From contig NZ_LYUZ01000102.1 in the NCBI RefSeq assembly GCF_001679925.1, positions 1-37,414 of the forward strand: a stretch of 37,414 nt of DNA. The letters run 5' to 3'. Made by a program: the position numbers and the translations under genes. The notes beneath the pieces are model-generated. The model was not told the DNA's origin and did not search any database. It saw only the letters and a program-made list of their open reading frames with translations. Numbering within the stretch: the stretch's first letter is position 1; each line of letters begins with the position of its first letter. This document shows, piece after piece, positions 28,313-37,414 of this stretch. This DNA is from Leisingera sp. JC1 (GTDB lineage Bacteria; Pseudomonadota; Alphaproteobacteria; Rhodobacterales; Rhodobacteraceae).

Positions 28313-28447
28313 ATGTCCAAGAGCATCAAGCTTTTCGCCCTGGCAGGCCTGCTGGCCGCCGTCACTGCCTGCGCACAGCAGGAAGAAGAATTCGTCGTTG
28401 TCGAGCCGGTTTCCGAAGAACCGGTCTTCACCGGCAAGTACAACTAA
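28313..28447 (+). CDS. very small lipoprotein, 44 residues
   Basis: AGGAG precedes ATG 28313. The protein reads MSKSIKLFALAGLLAAVTAC at the N-terminus, with a lipobox V-T-A-C (Cys20), followed by only 24 acidic residues (AQQEEEFVVVEPVSEEPVFT and GKYN). It is a small outer-membrane or periplasm-facing lipoprotein of unknown role, in the size range of entericidin-like peptides but without their sequence. Tiny lipoproteins at this position near pccA recur, from memory, in roseobacters. Confidence 0.75.
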   Translation: MSKSIKLFALAGLLAAVTACAQQEEEFVVVEPVSEEPVFTGKYN

Positions 28448-28516
28448 ACACTTCAGGGGTCCGGCCCTGCGGCCGGCCCCCGCCGCCCCGTGGGGTGCCG
28501 GACCGGAGGCACCCAA

Positions 28517-28861
28517 ATGCTGAAACACCGCGGGTTCCCGGGCCGTATGCCCGGCACAGATTTCCAATTCACCATCCGCCGCCCCAACCCCAAGGGGGTC
28601 ACGCCGCTGACCCGGCGCGAGCGCTTCCGCGACCGCAAGAACGTCGACAAGCGCGTCGACCTGATGTTCATGCAGTCTCTGTGGGAGCATTTCGGCGACC
28701 AGCCGTTTGAACGCGGCAACCTTGATGCCGGCCGTCTCAGCTGGCTGTTCGGCCGCGAGGTGATCCCGGCCGAAGATCCCTTTGATCCCGAAAGCTACGA
28801 GGCGCTGCTGGTCATCAACGAAGCGGTTGCGCGCGCGTCCTTCCCGGAGGCGTTCGACTGA
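28517..28861 (+). CDS. hypothetical cytoplasmic protein, 114 residues
   Basis: GGAGG at 28504-28508 lies 8 nt before ATG 28517; earlier frame codons are non-coding. The protein is charged and soluble: MLKHRGFPGRMPGTDFQFTI, then RRERFRDRKNVDKRVDLMFM, then SLWEHFGDQPFERGNLDAGR and a C-terminal acidic helix. It has no signal peptide and no known motif. It sits between two small lipoprotein genes on the same strand, upstream of pccA. The function is unknown. Confidence 0.68.
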   Translation: MLKHRGFPGRMPGTDFQFTIRRPNPKGVTPLTRRERFRDRKNVDKRVDLMFMQSLWEHFGDQPFERGNLDAGRLSWLFGREVIPAEDPFDPESYEALLVINEAVARASFPEAFD

Positions 28862-29306
28862 TGCCGCACCTCCGGACGCATACCTCCGGCACGGCAGCGC
28901 GGTTCCTTGCGCGCAGCCAGTACGGGCGTCCGGGGCGCCGCAATTTCGGCGTGAATTTGCACACGACCCTTCCGGTTCAGCAGGAATCTGCCAAATTGCC
29001 GGATCTTGCGTTTCAGGGGCTTACAGCGGCGCGTGCCCGGTGCATCGTGAGTCAAGCAGCGCAGCCACGCTGCTGTGCCGAGCATCTGTTCCGGCCCCTT
29101 CGCCTGAACGGGCAGGTACGCGCCCCCATCCGCGGCCTGCCCGTCTTTTATCCCCTTCAGGCATTGGCGGAAGCTTGCCGTATCTCCCCCCCGGTGCGGC
29201 AAGCCTCCGCTCAACAGCCGCAGTTTGAGTCCGCAGCGTTGCACCGCCCCGTGTGGCCTGCAAATTCGGCCGGGACAGCAACGTCCCCGGAAGAAGGAAC
29301 ATGGAC
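28862..29306. other. 445-bp region without a convincing gene
   Basis: Frames are open on both strands here, but their composition is Pro/Arg/Cys-rich and they have no ribosome binding site or family resemblance. I see no RNA gene or strong hairpin. It may hold the leader and promoter of the lipoprotein gene at 29307 and pccA, or a decayed gene. Confidence 0.5.
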
Positions 29307-29510
29307 ATGCGGGCAAAATCTCTCATCGCGGCGCTCTCGCTCTGCGGCCTTGTGGCGGCCTGTGGCGACACCACCGGCGAGCGCATCATCTACGGCGGCG
29401 GCGCAGGCGCGCTTGGCGCAGCCGTGCTGGATGCCAACCTGGTCACCGGCGCCGCTGTCGGCGTTGCCGCAAACCTCATCTATTGCGAGCAAAACCCGCG
29501 CAAGTGCTGA
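29307..29510 (+). CDS. small glycine-rich lipoprotein, 67 residues
   Basis: GAAGGA at 29293-29298 lies 8 nt before ATG 29307; ATG 29301 is too close. The signal peptide MRAKSLIAALSLCGLVAAC ends in the lipobox V-A-A-C (Cys19). The mature part has a Gly/Ala-rich segment, IIYGGGAGALGAAVL, and a second hydrophobic stretch, GAAVGVAANLIYC, like glycine-zipper envelope proteins, ending in two cysteines. It may insert in or associate with a membrane. A terminator separates it from pccA. Confidence 0.72.
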   Translation: MRAKSLIAALSLCGLVAACGDTTGERIIYGGGAGALGAAVLDANLVTGAAVGVAANLIYCEQNPRKC

Positions 29511-29567
29511 TGCACCTGCCGCCGCTCTGAACAGCCGCCCCCTGCGGGCCGCTTCTGACATCGCGCA

Positions 29568-29604
29568 AACGCCGCGTCCGGGCTCTCCCCGGGCGCGGCG
29601 TTTT
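29568..29604 (+). terminator. Rho-independent terminator before pccA
   Basis: A 15-bp stem (29568-29582 with 29588-29602, one G-T wobble) with a 5-nt loop runs into TTTT. It lies 35 bp before the pccA start, so pccA needs read-through or its own promoter within a very short leader. Confidence 0.8.
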
Positions 29605-29638
29605 GCATTCCGGAATACCAAGGAACAAGGGACTGCCT

Positions 29639-31684
29639 ATGTTTGATAAGATCCTGATCGCCAACCGGGGCGAGATCGCCTGCCGCGTGATCAAAACCGC
29701 GCGCAAGATGGGTATCAAGACCGTTGCCATCTACTCTGACGCCGACAAGCAGGCCCTGCATGTGCAAATGGCCGACGAGGCCGTCCACATCGGCCCGCCG
29801 CCCGCCAACCAGTCCTATATCGTCATCGACAAGGTGATGGAGGCGATCCGCCAGACCGGCGCCCAGGCGGTGCATCCGGGCTACGGGTTCCTCTCCGAGA
29901 ACTCCAAGTTCGCCGAGGCGCTGGAGGCCGAAGGCGTTGCCTTTGTCGGCCCCCCGAAAGGCGCGATCGAGGCGATGGGCGACAAGATCACCTCCAAGAA
30001 AATCGCCCAGGAGGCCGGCGTCTCCACCGTGCCCGGTTACATGGGCCTGATTGCCGACGCCGACGAGGCGGTGAAGATTTCGAATGAGATCGGCTACCCG
30101 GTGATGATCAAGGCCTCTGCCGGCGGCGGCGGCAAGGGCATGCGGATCGCCTGGAACGACGAAGAGGCCCGCGAAGGCTTCCAGTCCTCCAAGAACGAGG
30201 CCGCAAACTCCTTCGGCGACGACCGGATCTTCATCGAGAAATTCGTCACCCAGCCGCGCCACATCGAAATCCAGGTGCTCTGCGATAAGCACGGCAACGG
30301 CATCTACCTGGGGGAGCGCGAATGCTCGATCCAGCGCCGCAACCAGAAAGTTGTGGAAGAAGCCCCGTCGCCCTTCCTCGATGAGGAAACCCGCAAGGCG
30401 ATGGGCGAGCAGGCCGTCGCGCTGGCCAAGGCCGTTGGCTACTCCTCTGCCGGCACTGTTGAATTCATCGTCGACGGCGACAAGAATTTCTACTTCCTGG
30501 AAATGAACACCCGCCTGCAGGTGGAACACCCGGTGACTGAGCTGATCACCGGCGTCGACCTGGTGGAGCAGATGATCCGTGTCGCCGACGGGGCCGAACT
30601 GCCGATGCGTCAGGAAGATGTGAAACTCACCGGCTGGGCGATTGAGAACCGTCTTTATGCCGAAGACCCGTACCGCGGCTTCCTGCCCTCCATCGGCCGT
30701 CTGACCCGCTACCGCCCGCCAGCGGAAACGGCGGCAGGTCCGATGCTGGTCAACGGCAAATGGCAGGGGGATGCGCCCGCGGGCGAGACCGCCGTGCGCA
30801 ACGACACCGGCGTCTACGAGGGCGGCGAGATCTCGATGTACTACGACCCGATGATCGCCAAGCTCTGCACCTGGGCACCGACCCGCGAGGATGCTATTGG
30901 CGCCATGCGCACCGCGCTCGACAGTTTCGAGGTGGAGGGCATTGGCCACAACCTGCCGTTCCTCAGCGCTGTGATGGACCACCCGATCTTTATCGACGGT
31001 TCCATGACCACCGCCTTCATCGAGGAGCAGTACCCTGATGGTTTCGAGGGCGTTGAACTGCACAGCGACGACCTGCGCAAGATCGCTGCCGCCTGCGCCG
31101 CGATGCACCGGGTTGCCGAAATCCGCCGCACCCGCGTGTCCGGCCGGATGGACAATCACGAACGCAAGGTCGGCACCGACTGGGTCGTCAGCCTGCAGGG
31201 CCAGTCCTTCAACGTGGTGATCGACGCCGACCGCGACGGCGCCACCGTCAATTTCGAGGGCGGCGGCAGCTACCGCGTGACCTCTGACTGGACCCCGGGC
31301 GACCAGTTGGCCACCTTGCAGATCAATGGCGAAACCCTGGTGCTGAAAGTGGGCAAGGTGACCCAGGGCTTCCGCGTCCGCTCCCGCGGCGCCGACCTGG
31401 CGGTCAAGGTGCGCACCCCGCGCCAGGCCGAACTGGCGGAATTGATGCCGGAGAAAGTTGCGCCCGACACCTCCAAGATGCTGCTCTGCCCGATGCCCGG
31501 CCTGATCGTGAAGGTCGACGTCGAAGTGGGGCAGGAGGTCCAGGAGGGCCAGGCGCTCTGCACTGTCGAGGCGATGAAAATGGAAAACATCCTGCGCGCC
31601 GAGCGTAAGGGCGTGGTGTCCAAGATCAACGCCGCAGCAGGCGACAGCCTGGCGGTCGACGACGTGATCATGGAATTCGAATAA
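29639..31684 (+). CDS. pccA: propionyl-CoA carboxylase, alpha (biotin carboxylase) subunit
   Basis: This 681-residue protein contains a biotin carboxylase domain (FDKILIANRGEIACRVIKTA; ATP-grasp loop KASAGGGGKGMRIAW; catalytic FLEMNTRLQVEHPVTE), a central BT linker domain, and a C-terminal biotinyl domain in which K647 in VEAMKMEN is biotinylated. It carboxylates its own biotin using ATP and bicarbonate, for transfer by PccB. AAGGA lies about 10 nt before ATG 29639; upstream codons in frame belong to the terminator. Full length and intact. Confidence 0.98.
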   Translation: MFDKILIANRGEIACRVIKTARKMGIKTVAIYSDADKQALHVQMADEAVHIGPPPANQSYIVIDKVMEAIRQTGAQAVHPGYGFLSENSKFAEALEAEGVAFVGPPKGAIEAMGDKITSKKIAQEAGVSTVPGYMGLIADADEAVKISNEIGYPVMIKASAGGGGKGMRIAWNDEEAREGFQSSKNEAANSFGDDRIFIEKFVTQPRHIEIQVLCDKHGNGIYLGERECSIQRRNQKVVEEAPSPFLDEETRKAMGEQAVALAKAVGYSSAGTVEFIVDGDKNFYFLEMNTRLQVEHPVTELITGVDLVEQMIRVADGAELPMRQEDVKLTGWAIENRLYAEDPYRGFLPSIGRLTRYRPPAETAAGPMLVNGKWQGDAPAGETAVRNDTGVYEGGEISMYYDPMIAKLCTWAPTREDAIGAMRTALDSFEVEGIGHNLPFLSAVMDHPIFIDGSMTTAFIEEQYPDGFEGVELHSDDLRKIAAACAAMHRVAEIRRTRVSGRMDNHERKVGTDWVVSLQGQSFNVVIDADRDGATVNFEGGGSYRVTSDWTPGDQLATLQINGETLVLKVGKVTQGFRVRSRGADLAVKVRTPRQAELAELMPEKVAPDTSKMLLCPMPGLIVKVDVEVGQEVQEGQALCTVEAMKMENILRAERKGVVSKINAAAGDSLAVDDVIMEFE

Positions 31685-31692
31685 TGCACTTC

Positions 31693-31754
31693 GGGGCAGG
31701 CACATATGCACGCGGGCAGGCGGGTTTTCCCGCCCCCGCGGGCGTGCCTGCCCC
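31693..31754 (+). terminator. large nested hairpin after pccA
   Basis: Three stacked perfect stems share one axis: GGGGCAGGCAC (31693-31703) with GTGCCTGCCCC (31744-31754), CGCGGG (31711-31716) with CCCGCG (31735-31740), and GGCGGG (31719-31724) with CCCGCC (31729-31734) around a TTTT loop. No T-run follows, so it may act as a Rho-dependent terminator, an mRNA end stabiliser or a bidirectional element. Confidence 0.65.
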
Positions 31755-31843
31755 GCAAAAACCGGTGCCGTGCACCAAATCTTCAGGAATTTCTGCGACA
31801 CTGGCGCCGTTTGACGACCTCTTTGACGACGCCAAGGTGCCGC

Positions 31844-32347
31844 ATGATCCGTCTCCTGACCTGCCTTCTGACCGCCCTGGCCGTCCTGTCCGCCTGCGCG
31901 CTCGACAAGGAGGAGGCGCTGCGCGCCCAGCTGTCGGCCTGGGTGGAGCTGGGGGAGACGTTCTTTTTCCAAAGCTCGATGAGCTGCACCGCCGCCGTGT
32001 TCCACACTGCGGAAAACCCGCGCATCACGTCGCTGGTGGACCGCGCGCGATCCCTCAACACCGGCATGAAGATGCTGGAGGCCGGCAAGCCGGTGATGTT
32101 TGCGGTCTCGGGCAAATCCCCCAACGCGGTGACAGAGGACATCATGTCCCGCGACCTGCCGCAGGGGCTGGGGGTGCTGAACTCCGGTCTGGCGGGGGTC
32201 AGCTGCATGACCGATCTGGTAAAATCCGTCTATTACCAGGCGATCCGCAACCCGGCTTCCAGCCTGGTCTTCGTACCGGAAACCGGCGCGATGGTGATCC
32301 TGGACAAACAGGCGATGGCGCTGATCTACGTCCGCGGCAACGGCTGA
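31844..32347 (+). CDS. lipoprotein of 167 residues
   Basis: AAGGTG lies 5 nt before ATG 31844. The signal peptide MIRLLTCLLTALAVLSAC ends in the lipobox L-S-A-C (Cys18). The mature part has LSAWVELGETFFFQSSMSCT, a MFAVSGKSPNAVTEDIMSRD block and LVFVPETGAMVILDKQAMAL. The two downstream cysteines may pair. I recognise no named family. It follows pccA after the nested hairpin and converges on the DUF4174 gene with a 19-bp gap. Confidence 0.75.
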   Translation: MIRLLTCLLTALAVLSACALDKEEALRAQLSAWVELGETFFFQSSMSCTAAVFHTAENPRITSLVDRARSLNTGMKMLEAGKPVMFAVSGKSPNAVTEDIMSRDLPQGLGVLNSGLAGVSCMTDLVKSVYYQAIRNPASSLVFVPETGAMVILDKQAMALIYVRGNG

Positions 32348-32366
32348 CAGTAGCCGACCGGCGGGC

Positions 32367-32801
32367 TCAACCGCCGCGCCGCTCTTCCACTTCTCGCAGG
32401 CGCTCCGGGAACTTGTCGATGGTGCGGGACAGCTCGCGCACCGTCCAGGGATGCGGCTTCCTCAGCTTGACGCCGCCGTCCTTGCCCACCAGCACCAGCA
32501 TGAAGCCGCGCGGCCGCAGCTTCTTGCGCAGGGCAGATTTCGCGGCCGGATCGGTATCGGTCAGCACAACCACATCGCGCGTCTTCAGCGCCTCGATACC
32601 CTCCATCAGCCGCTCCATCTGCTCATGGAACCGGGGGTCTTCGGGACTGTCGGCAAACACCACCACCGGGCGGTGCGTCCACTGGAATTCCTCCAGCTCC
32701 ACATCGTACCCGGGCTGGATCAAGTCGGCCGCAGTGCCATCCGCCGCCGCAGCCGCCAGCGGCAGAAAGCCTGCCAAAACAACGCTTAGGATTGCTCTCA
32801 T
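32367..32801 (-). CDS. DUF4174 domain periplasmic protein
   Basis: This 144-residue protein starts at ATG 32801 after AGGAGAGATC. A Sec signal peptide (MRAILSVVLAGFLPLAAAAA) precedes a DUF4174 domain: YDVELEEFQWTHRPVVVFAD, DVVVLTDTDPAAKSALRKKL, RPRGFMLVLVGKDGGVKLRK and PWTVRELSRTIDKFPER. The domain has a thioredoxin-like layout but no CxxC, so redox activity is not expected. The frame is open far upstream through the neighbouring gene, but that part is an antisense shadow. It is divergent from the sulfotransferase-like gene. Confidence 0.85.
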   Translation of the reverse strand: MRAILSVVLAGFLPLAAAAADGTAADLIQPGYDVELEEFQWTHRPVVVFADSPEDPRFHEQMERLMEGIEALKTRDVVVLTDTDPAAKSALRKKLRPRGFMLVLVGKDGGVKLRKPHPWTVRELSRTIDKFPERLREVEERRGG

Positions 32802-33876
32802 GATCTCTCCTGTTGTGTTGAATATATGTGTGCCGGCGGCAAATGCGACTGTGAAAACCGCCACTTGGACAAAAAACATCTTCGTTAACGGGATAATGAG
32901 GGGTTGCCGGCCATGATTGTGCCATTCCCCTTGACCGGGCTGCGGCCTGCGGCCCTCCATAAGAGGCCCCGTAACGCCATGAAAGTCATCCTGCACACCG
33001 GCGCCCACCGCTGCGCCACCACATCCTTCCAGGAATACATGCGCCAGAACGTGCACGGCCTGAACAGGCAGGGCATCGGCTTCTGGGGGCCGTACCGCAC
33101 CCGCAAGGGGTTGTTCCATGGCATCCAGCCGGGGCCGGCGCAGGTGACGGGCCGCGATCTGGTGCAGCGCGCGCAAGGCAGGCTGCGGATCCGCATGACT
33201 GGCTGCCGCGAACGCGGCATCAAACAGCTGCTGGTGAGCGAGGAAAACATGATCGGCGCGGTGCGTCAGAACCTGCGGCTCGGCGACTTGTACGGCGGTG
33301 TCGGCGAACGCATGGCGCGCTATGCGCAGGCCTTCGGCGGCGCGGTGAGTGATGTGGCGCTCTCGATCCGCAGCCTCGACAGCTACTGGACCTCCGGCCT
33401 CGCCTTTGCAGTGGCGCGCGGGCACAAGATGCCAACCGCCGCCAGCCTTGACCGGCTCGCCTATTCGGCGCGCAGCTGGCGCGGCGTGATCACCGACATT
33501 GCCGCCGCCATGCCGGATGTGAACCTGCATGTGCTGCCGTTTGAAACCTTCGGCACCCGGCCTGAGGCCGCGCTGACAGCCCTCACCGGCATCAAGGCGC
33601 CGCACGCCCACGCGCGGGTGCGCCTCAACGCCTCGCTCTGCCTGCAGGACCTGCGCGCCAGCCTGCCGCCCGCAGCGGCAGCGGAACTGCCCGAAGGCAC
33701 AGGCCGCTGGCGCCCTTTCAGCGACGCGCAGACCGCTGCCCTGCGCGAGGCTTATGCCGACGACATTATGTGGCTTGCGGGCGGGGCGGACGGCCTCGCG
33801 GCGCTGGCACAAGACCCGGATAAACAGGCGGCGGGCACGAACCCGCCCCGTAAAGACCTGACAAGAGGAAGACCTG

Positions 33877-36006
<2,130 letters not shown>

Positions 36007-36095
36007 GCAAGCACAGCATCTGCAGGGCAGGGGAGGTTCTCCCGCACCCGCAGGTGCCAGCCCTCCGGGCCGCCCCCTTTGGCGGCTTTGGGTCC

Positions 36096-36123
36096 GGCAG
36101 CCCGCCCAATGGGGCGGGCTGCC
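36096..36123 (+). repeat. 12-bp inverted repeat after mcm
   Basis: GGCAGCCCGCCC (36096-36107) pairs perfectly with GGGCGGGCTGCC (36112-36123) around a 4-nt loop, 89 bp after the mcm stop. No T-run follows. The rest of the 293-bp gap 36007-36299 shows only GC-rich sequence and no gene. Confidence 0.7.
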
Positions 36124-36299
36124 TGCATCGCGCACAGGCGCGATGCCACGCCCAACCGGCGCGGATGGGCCAAAGGCACAGGCAGGCGCCGGGCGGGAGT
36201 GCTTGTTTGTCAGAAAATTAGTGCCGCCTGCAGCAGCTTCCCACCGGGTCTGATACGCCATGCCTTGGCAAACCGGGATAGTGGTGGTTGAGTGACGCC

Positions 36300-36788
36300 A
36301 TGCAGCGCACCAAACGCCCCCGGATCCTTATTGGCATGGCTCTCGGCGCCCTTTGGGGCGTGCTGGTCATCGGCCTGCCGCAATGGCTGGGCCTGCCGTA
36401 TATCCCGGCTCCCGTCGCCTTGCCCGGCGCCTTCCTCGCGCCGGGGCTGGTGCTGGCGCTGATCATCGGCCGCCTGGCCCAGCGGCGGTTCTTCGACGAT
36501 GCCATCATCGACGGAGAGCCCTTCTCTCCAGGCTCCCCGGCAGAGATCGACCAGCGGGTGCTGGCCAACACGGTGGAACAGCTGGTGCTGGCATTGGCCA
36601 TCTGGCCCTTTGCCGCCGTCACCCTCGGCGGTGCCGTGGCGATTGCCCTTGGCCTCTCCTTTGCCGTTATGCGGCTGTTGTTCTGGGGCGGCTACCACCT
36701 GTCGCCGCCCTTGCGCGGGCTGGGCTTTGCCGGGACGTTTTACCCGACGGTTATTGCCGGGATCTGGGCGCTGGCGGTCTGGGTTTAA
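36300..36788 (+). CDS. MAPEG-like integral membrane protein
   Basis: This 162-residue protein has four hydrophobic helices. The first pair is ILIGMALGALWGVLVIGLPQ and LPGAFLAPGLVLALIIGRLA. DQRVLANTVEQLVLALAIWP (the R..NT.EQ pattern of MAPEG helix 2) and VMRLLFWGGYHLSPPLRGLG follow, ending in a final helix. MAPEG proteins include glutathione S-transferases and eicosanoid enzymes; bacterial members mostly have unknown substrates. ATG 36300 is chosen because upstream codons carry no hydrophobic start. It converges on the truncated gene at 36785-37167 with a 4-nt overlap. Confidence 0.75.
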   Translation: MQRTKRPRILIGMALGALWGVLVIGLPQWLGLPYIPAPVALPGAFLAPGLVLALIIGRLAQRRFFDDAIIDGEPFSPGSPAEIDQRVLANTVEQLVLALAIWPFAAVTLGGAVAIALGLSFAVMRLLFWGGYHLSPPLRGLGFAGTFYPTVIAGIWALAVWV

Positions 36789-37167
36789 GCCGGATCTTTC
36801 TTAAAGAGATAAAATAGGCTGGCGACTATTGACCGCTGAATAAATTCACCTGCAGCTAGGCGCGCCTTCAGCTTGTGGTCAAAACCGACAACCCTTTTGT
36901 TGATCTTCTTCCACGTTGAGCCGGCATTGAGAGGGAAACCGCCTTTAAACATCGGGTATGGCCCCCAATTGCCCCAAGCCATGAGCTCGCAAAACAGTCG
37001 TGTCATCTCTTCCTGTTCCTGCCTGCTCCTGAATTTACGCGCAGACGGAATGGTGTGAATACACCCATCCTTTTCACCCGTTTGTTCAATCCATTTTGCA
37101 TCTCTGCCAATCCACTTGATTGCAAAATCAACATCCGGGTTTTCTTCCCGCAGTCTATCATGGACGT
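36785..37167 (-). pseudogene. unidentified gene truncated at its 5' end by the IS5-type insertion
   Basis: The coding frame runs leftward from the IS boundary at 37167 to a stop at 36785, leaving about 127 residues of the original protein (VHDRLREENPDVDFAIKWIG onwards, to SLFYLFKKDPA). The block FCELMAWGNWGPYPMFKGGF and the basic tail LKARLAAGEFIQRSIVASLF suggest a folded domain ending in an amphipathic or membrane-associated helix. I do not recognise the family. The IS fortuitously supplies an in-frame ATG at 37216 plus 15 further codons, so a hybrid protein of 143 residues is possible. Base composition is lower in GC than the neighbours, suggesting transfer. Confidence 0.6.
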
Positions 37168-37414
37168 GGCATTGTTGCAGAACTCTCTCGTTGGAGGATT
37201 CACAACACGAATCCATGGGGTTAGACGGATGTCATGAGCAAGCCCAAGCCCGCCCGCTACCGCACGACGAACTGGTCCGCCTACAACGCTGCGCTCCGCA
37301 AGCGCGGGTCTTTGCTGATCTGGCTGGACAAGGAGATGGCCTGGTACGCGCCGCATGAGGGCCGCCCTGGGCGCCCGCCGGTGTTCTCGAATGCGGCGAT
37401 CCAGTTCTGCTTAT
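37168..37414 (+). mobile_element. IS5-family insertion sequence, left end (partial)
   Basis: The element begins with GGCATTGTTGCAGAA (37168-37182), the exact inverse of the IS end at 233-247. A short hairpin, GGATTC-ACAACAC-GAATCC (37196-37214), lies between the terminal repeat and the transposase start. The rest of the element is outside the window. Both IS fragments are in the same orientation. Confidence 0.85.
37234..37414 (+). CDS. IS5-family transposase, N-terminal fragment
   Basis: Sixty residues are visible before the window edge: MSKPKPARYRTTNWSAYNAA, then LRKRGSLLIWLDKEMAWYAP and HEGRPGRPPVFSNAAIQFCL. The NWSAYNAALRKRGSL and GRPPVFSNAAIQFCL blocks are the standard N-terminus of IS5-type transposases in Rhodobacterales. 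It belongs to the same type as the C-terminal fragment at the left edge. No strong ribosome binding site is seen; the upstream hairpin could restrict translation. Confidence 0.85.
   Translation, partial: MSKPKPARYRTTNWSAYNAALRKRGSLLIWLDKEMAWYAPHEGRPGRPPVFSNAAIQFCL

Noticed and set aside
28457-28480. GC-rich imperfect hairpin after the 44-residue lipoprotein
   Set aside because: The stem has a mismatch and no T-run follows; too weak to call a terminator.
28861-29646. 261-codon plus-strand frame before pccA
   Set aside because: Overlaps a well-supported lipoprotein gene and a terminator, and has no recognisable motif.
29480-32005. 841-codon open frame on the minus strand across pccA
   Set aside because: Antisense shadow of pccA; His/Asp/Gly/Val-rich composition typical of such shadows.

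Overview
The window looks like chromosomal DNA of a marine alphaproteobacterium of the Roseobacter group (Rhodobacteraceae; Leisingera, Phaeobacter and Ruegeria are the closest in feel). This rests on the high GC content, the protein families present (PccR/ScfR regulator, DUF6497, DUF4174, DUF1036, YdcH), the pccB...pccA...mcm order interspersed with small envelope proteins, and a choline-oxidation locus with a BetI-type repressor. No rRNA, tRNA or CRISPR array is visible.

Both ends lie inside copies of one IS5-family insertion sequence. The left edge carries the transposase C-terminus and IS end (1-247). The right edge carries the IS start and transposase N-terminus (37168-37414). Their outer 15 bp are perfect inverted repeats of each other. 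The 36.9 kb between them is therefore bounded by two same-direction IS copies, or is a contig that broke at that repeat.

Layout. 405-8774 holds housekeeping and transport genes: an SLC13-type permease, YebC/PmpR, a GNAT acetyltransferase, a ClpP-like membrane protein overlapping an iodotyrosine-deiodinase-like nitroreductase, an ArgP-type LysR regulator divergent from a LysE/ArgO exporter, a pirin and an EamA permease. 8841-15322 holds a DUF1036 secreted protein and the choline-to-glycine-betaine locus: betI, a divergent short BCCT-like transporter, betB and betA, with a 16-bp palindromic operator candidate. 15487-19750 holds YdcH, a PPOX-type flavoprotein, a small hypothetical protein, the PccR regulator and a Bcr/CflA efflux pump.

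19928-24295 is the most unusual part. It is a tight three-gene operon: a 924-residue alanine-rich helical protein ending in a domain that resembles the bacterial RNase A-like polymorphic toxin domains, an overlapping 125-residue acidic protein in the position of an immunity gene, and a 402-residue protein with an unrecognised N-terminal domain. The first and third proteins seem to share a degenerate helical repeat.

24323-36006 is the propionyl-CoA assimilation region: pccB, pccA and methylmalonyl-CoA mutase, converting propionyl-CoA to succinyl-CoA together with an epimerase not found here. Seven small secreted, lipoprotein or hypothetical genes plus a sulfotransferase-like gene sit between the enzymes. 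TTTGCAAA-type half-sites lie upstream of both pccB and pccR, which fits PccR control of the pathway and of itself. The right end carries a MAPEG-like membrane protein and a gene whose 5' part was cut off by the IS insertion.
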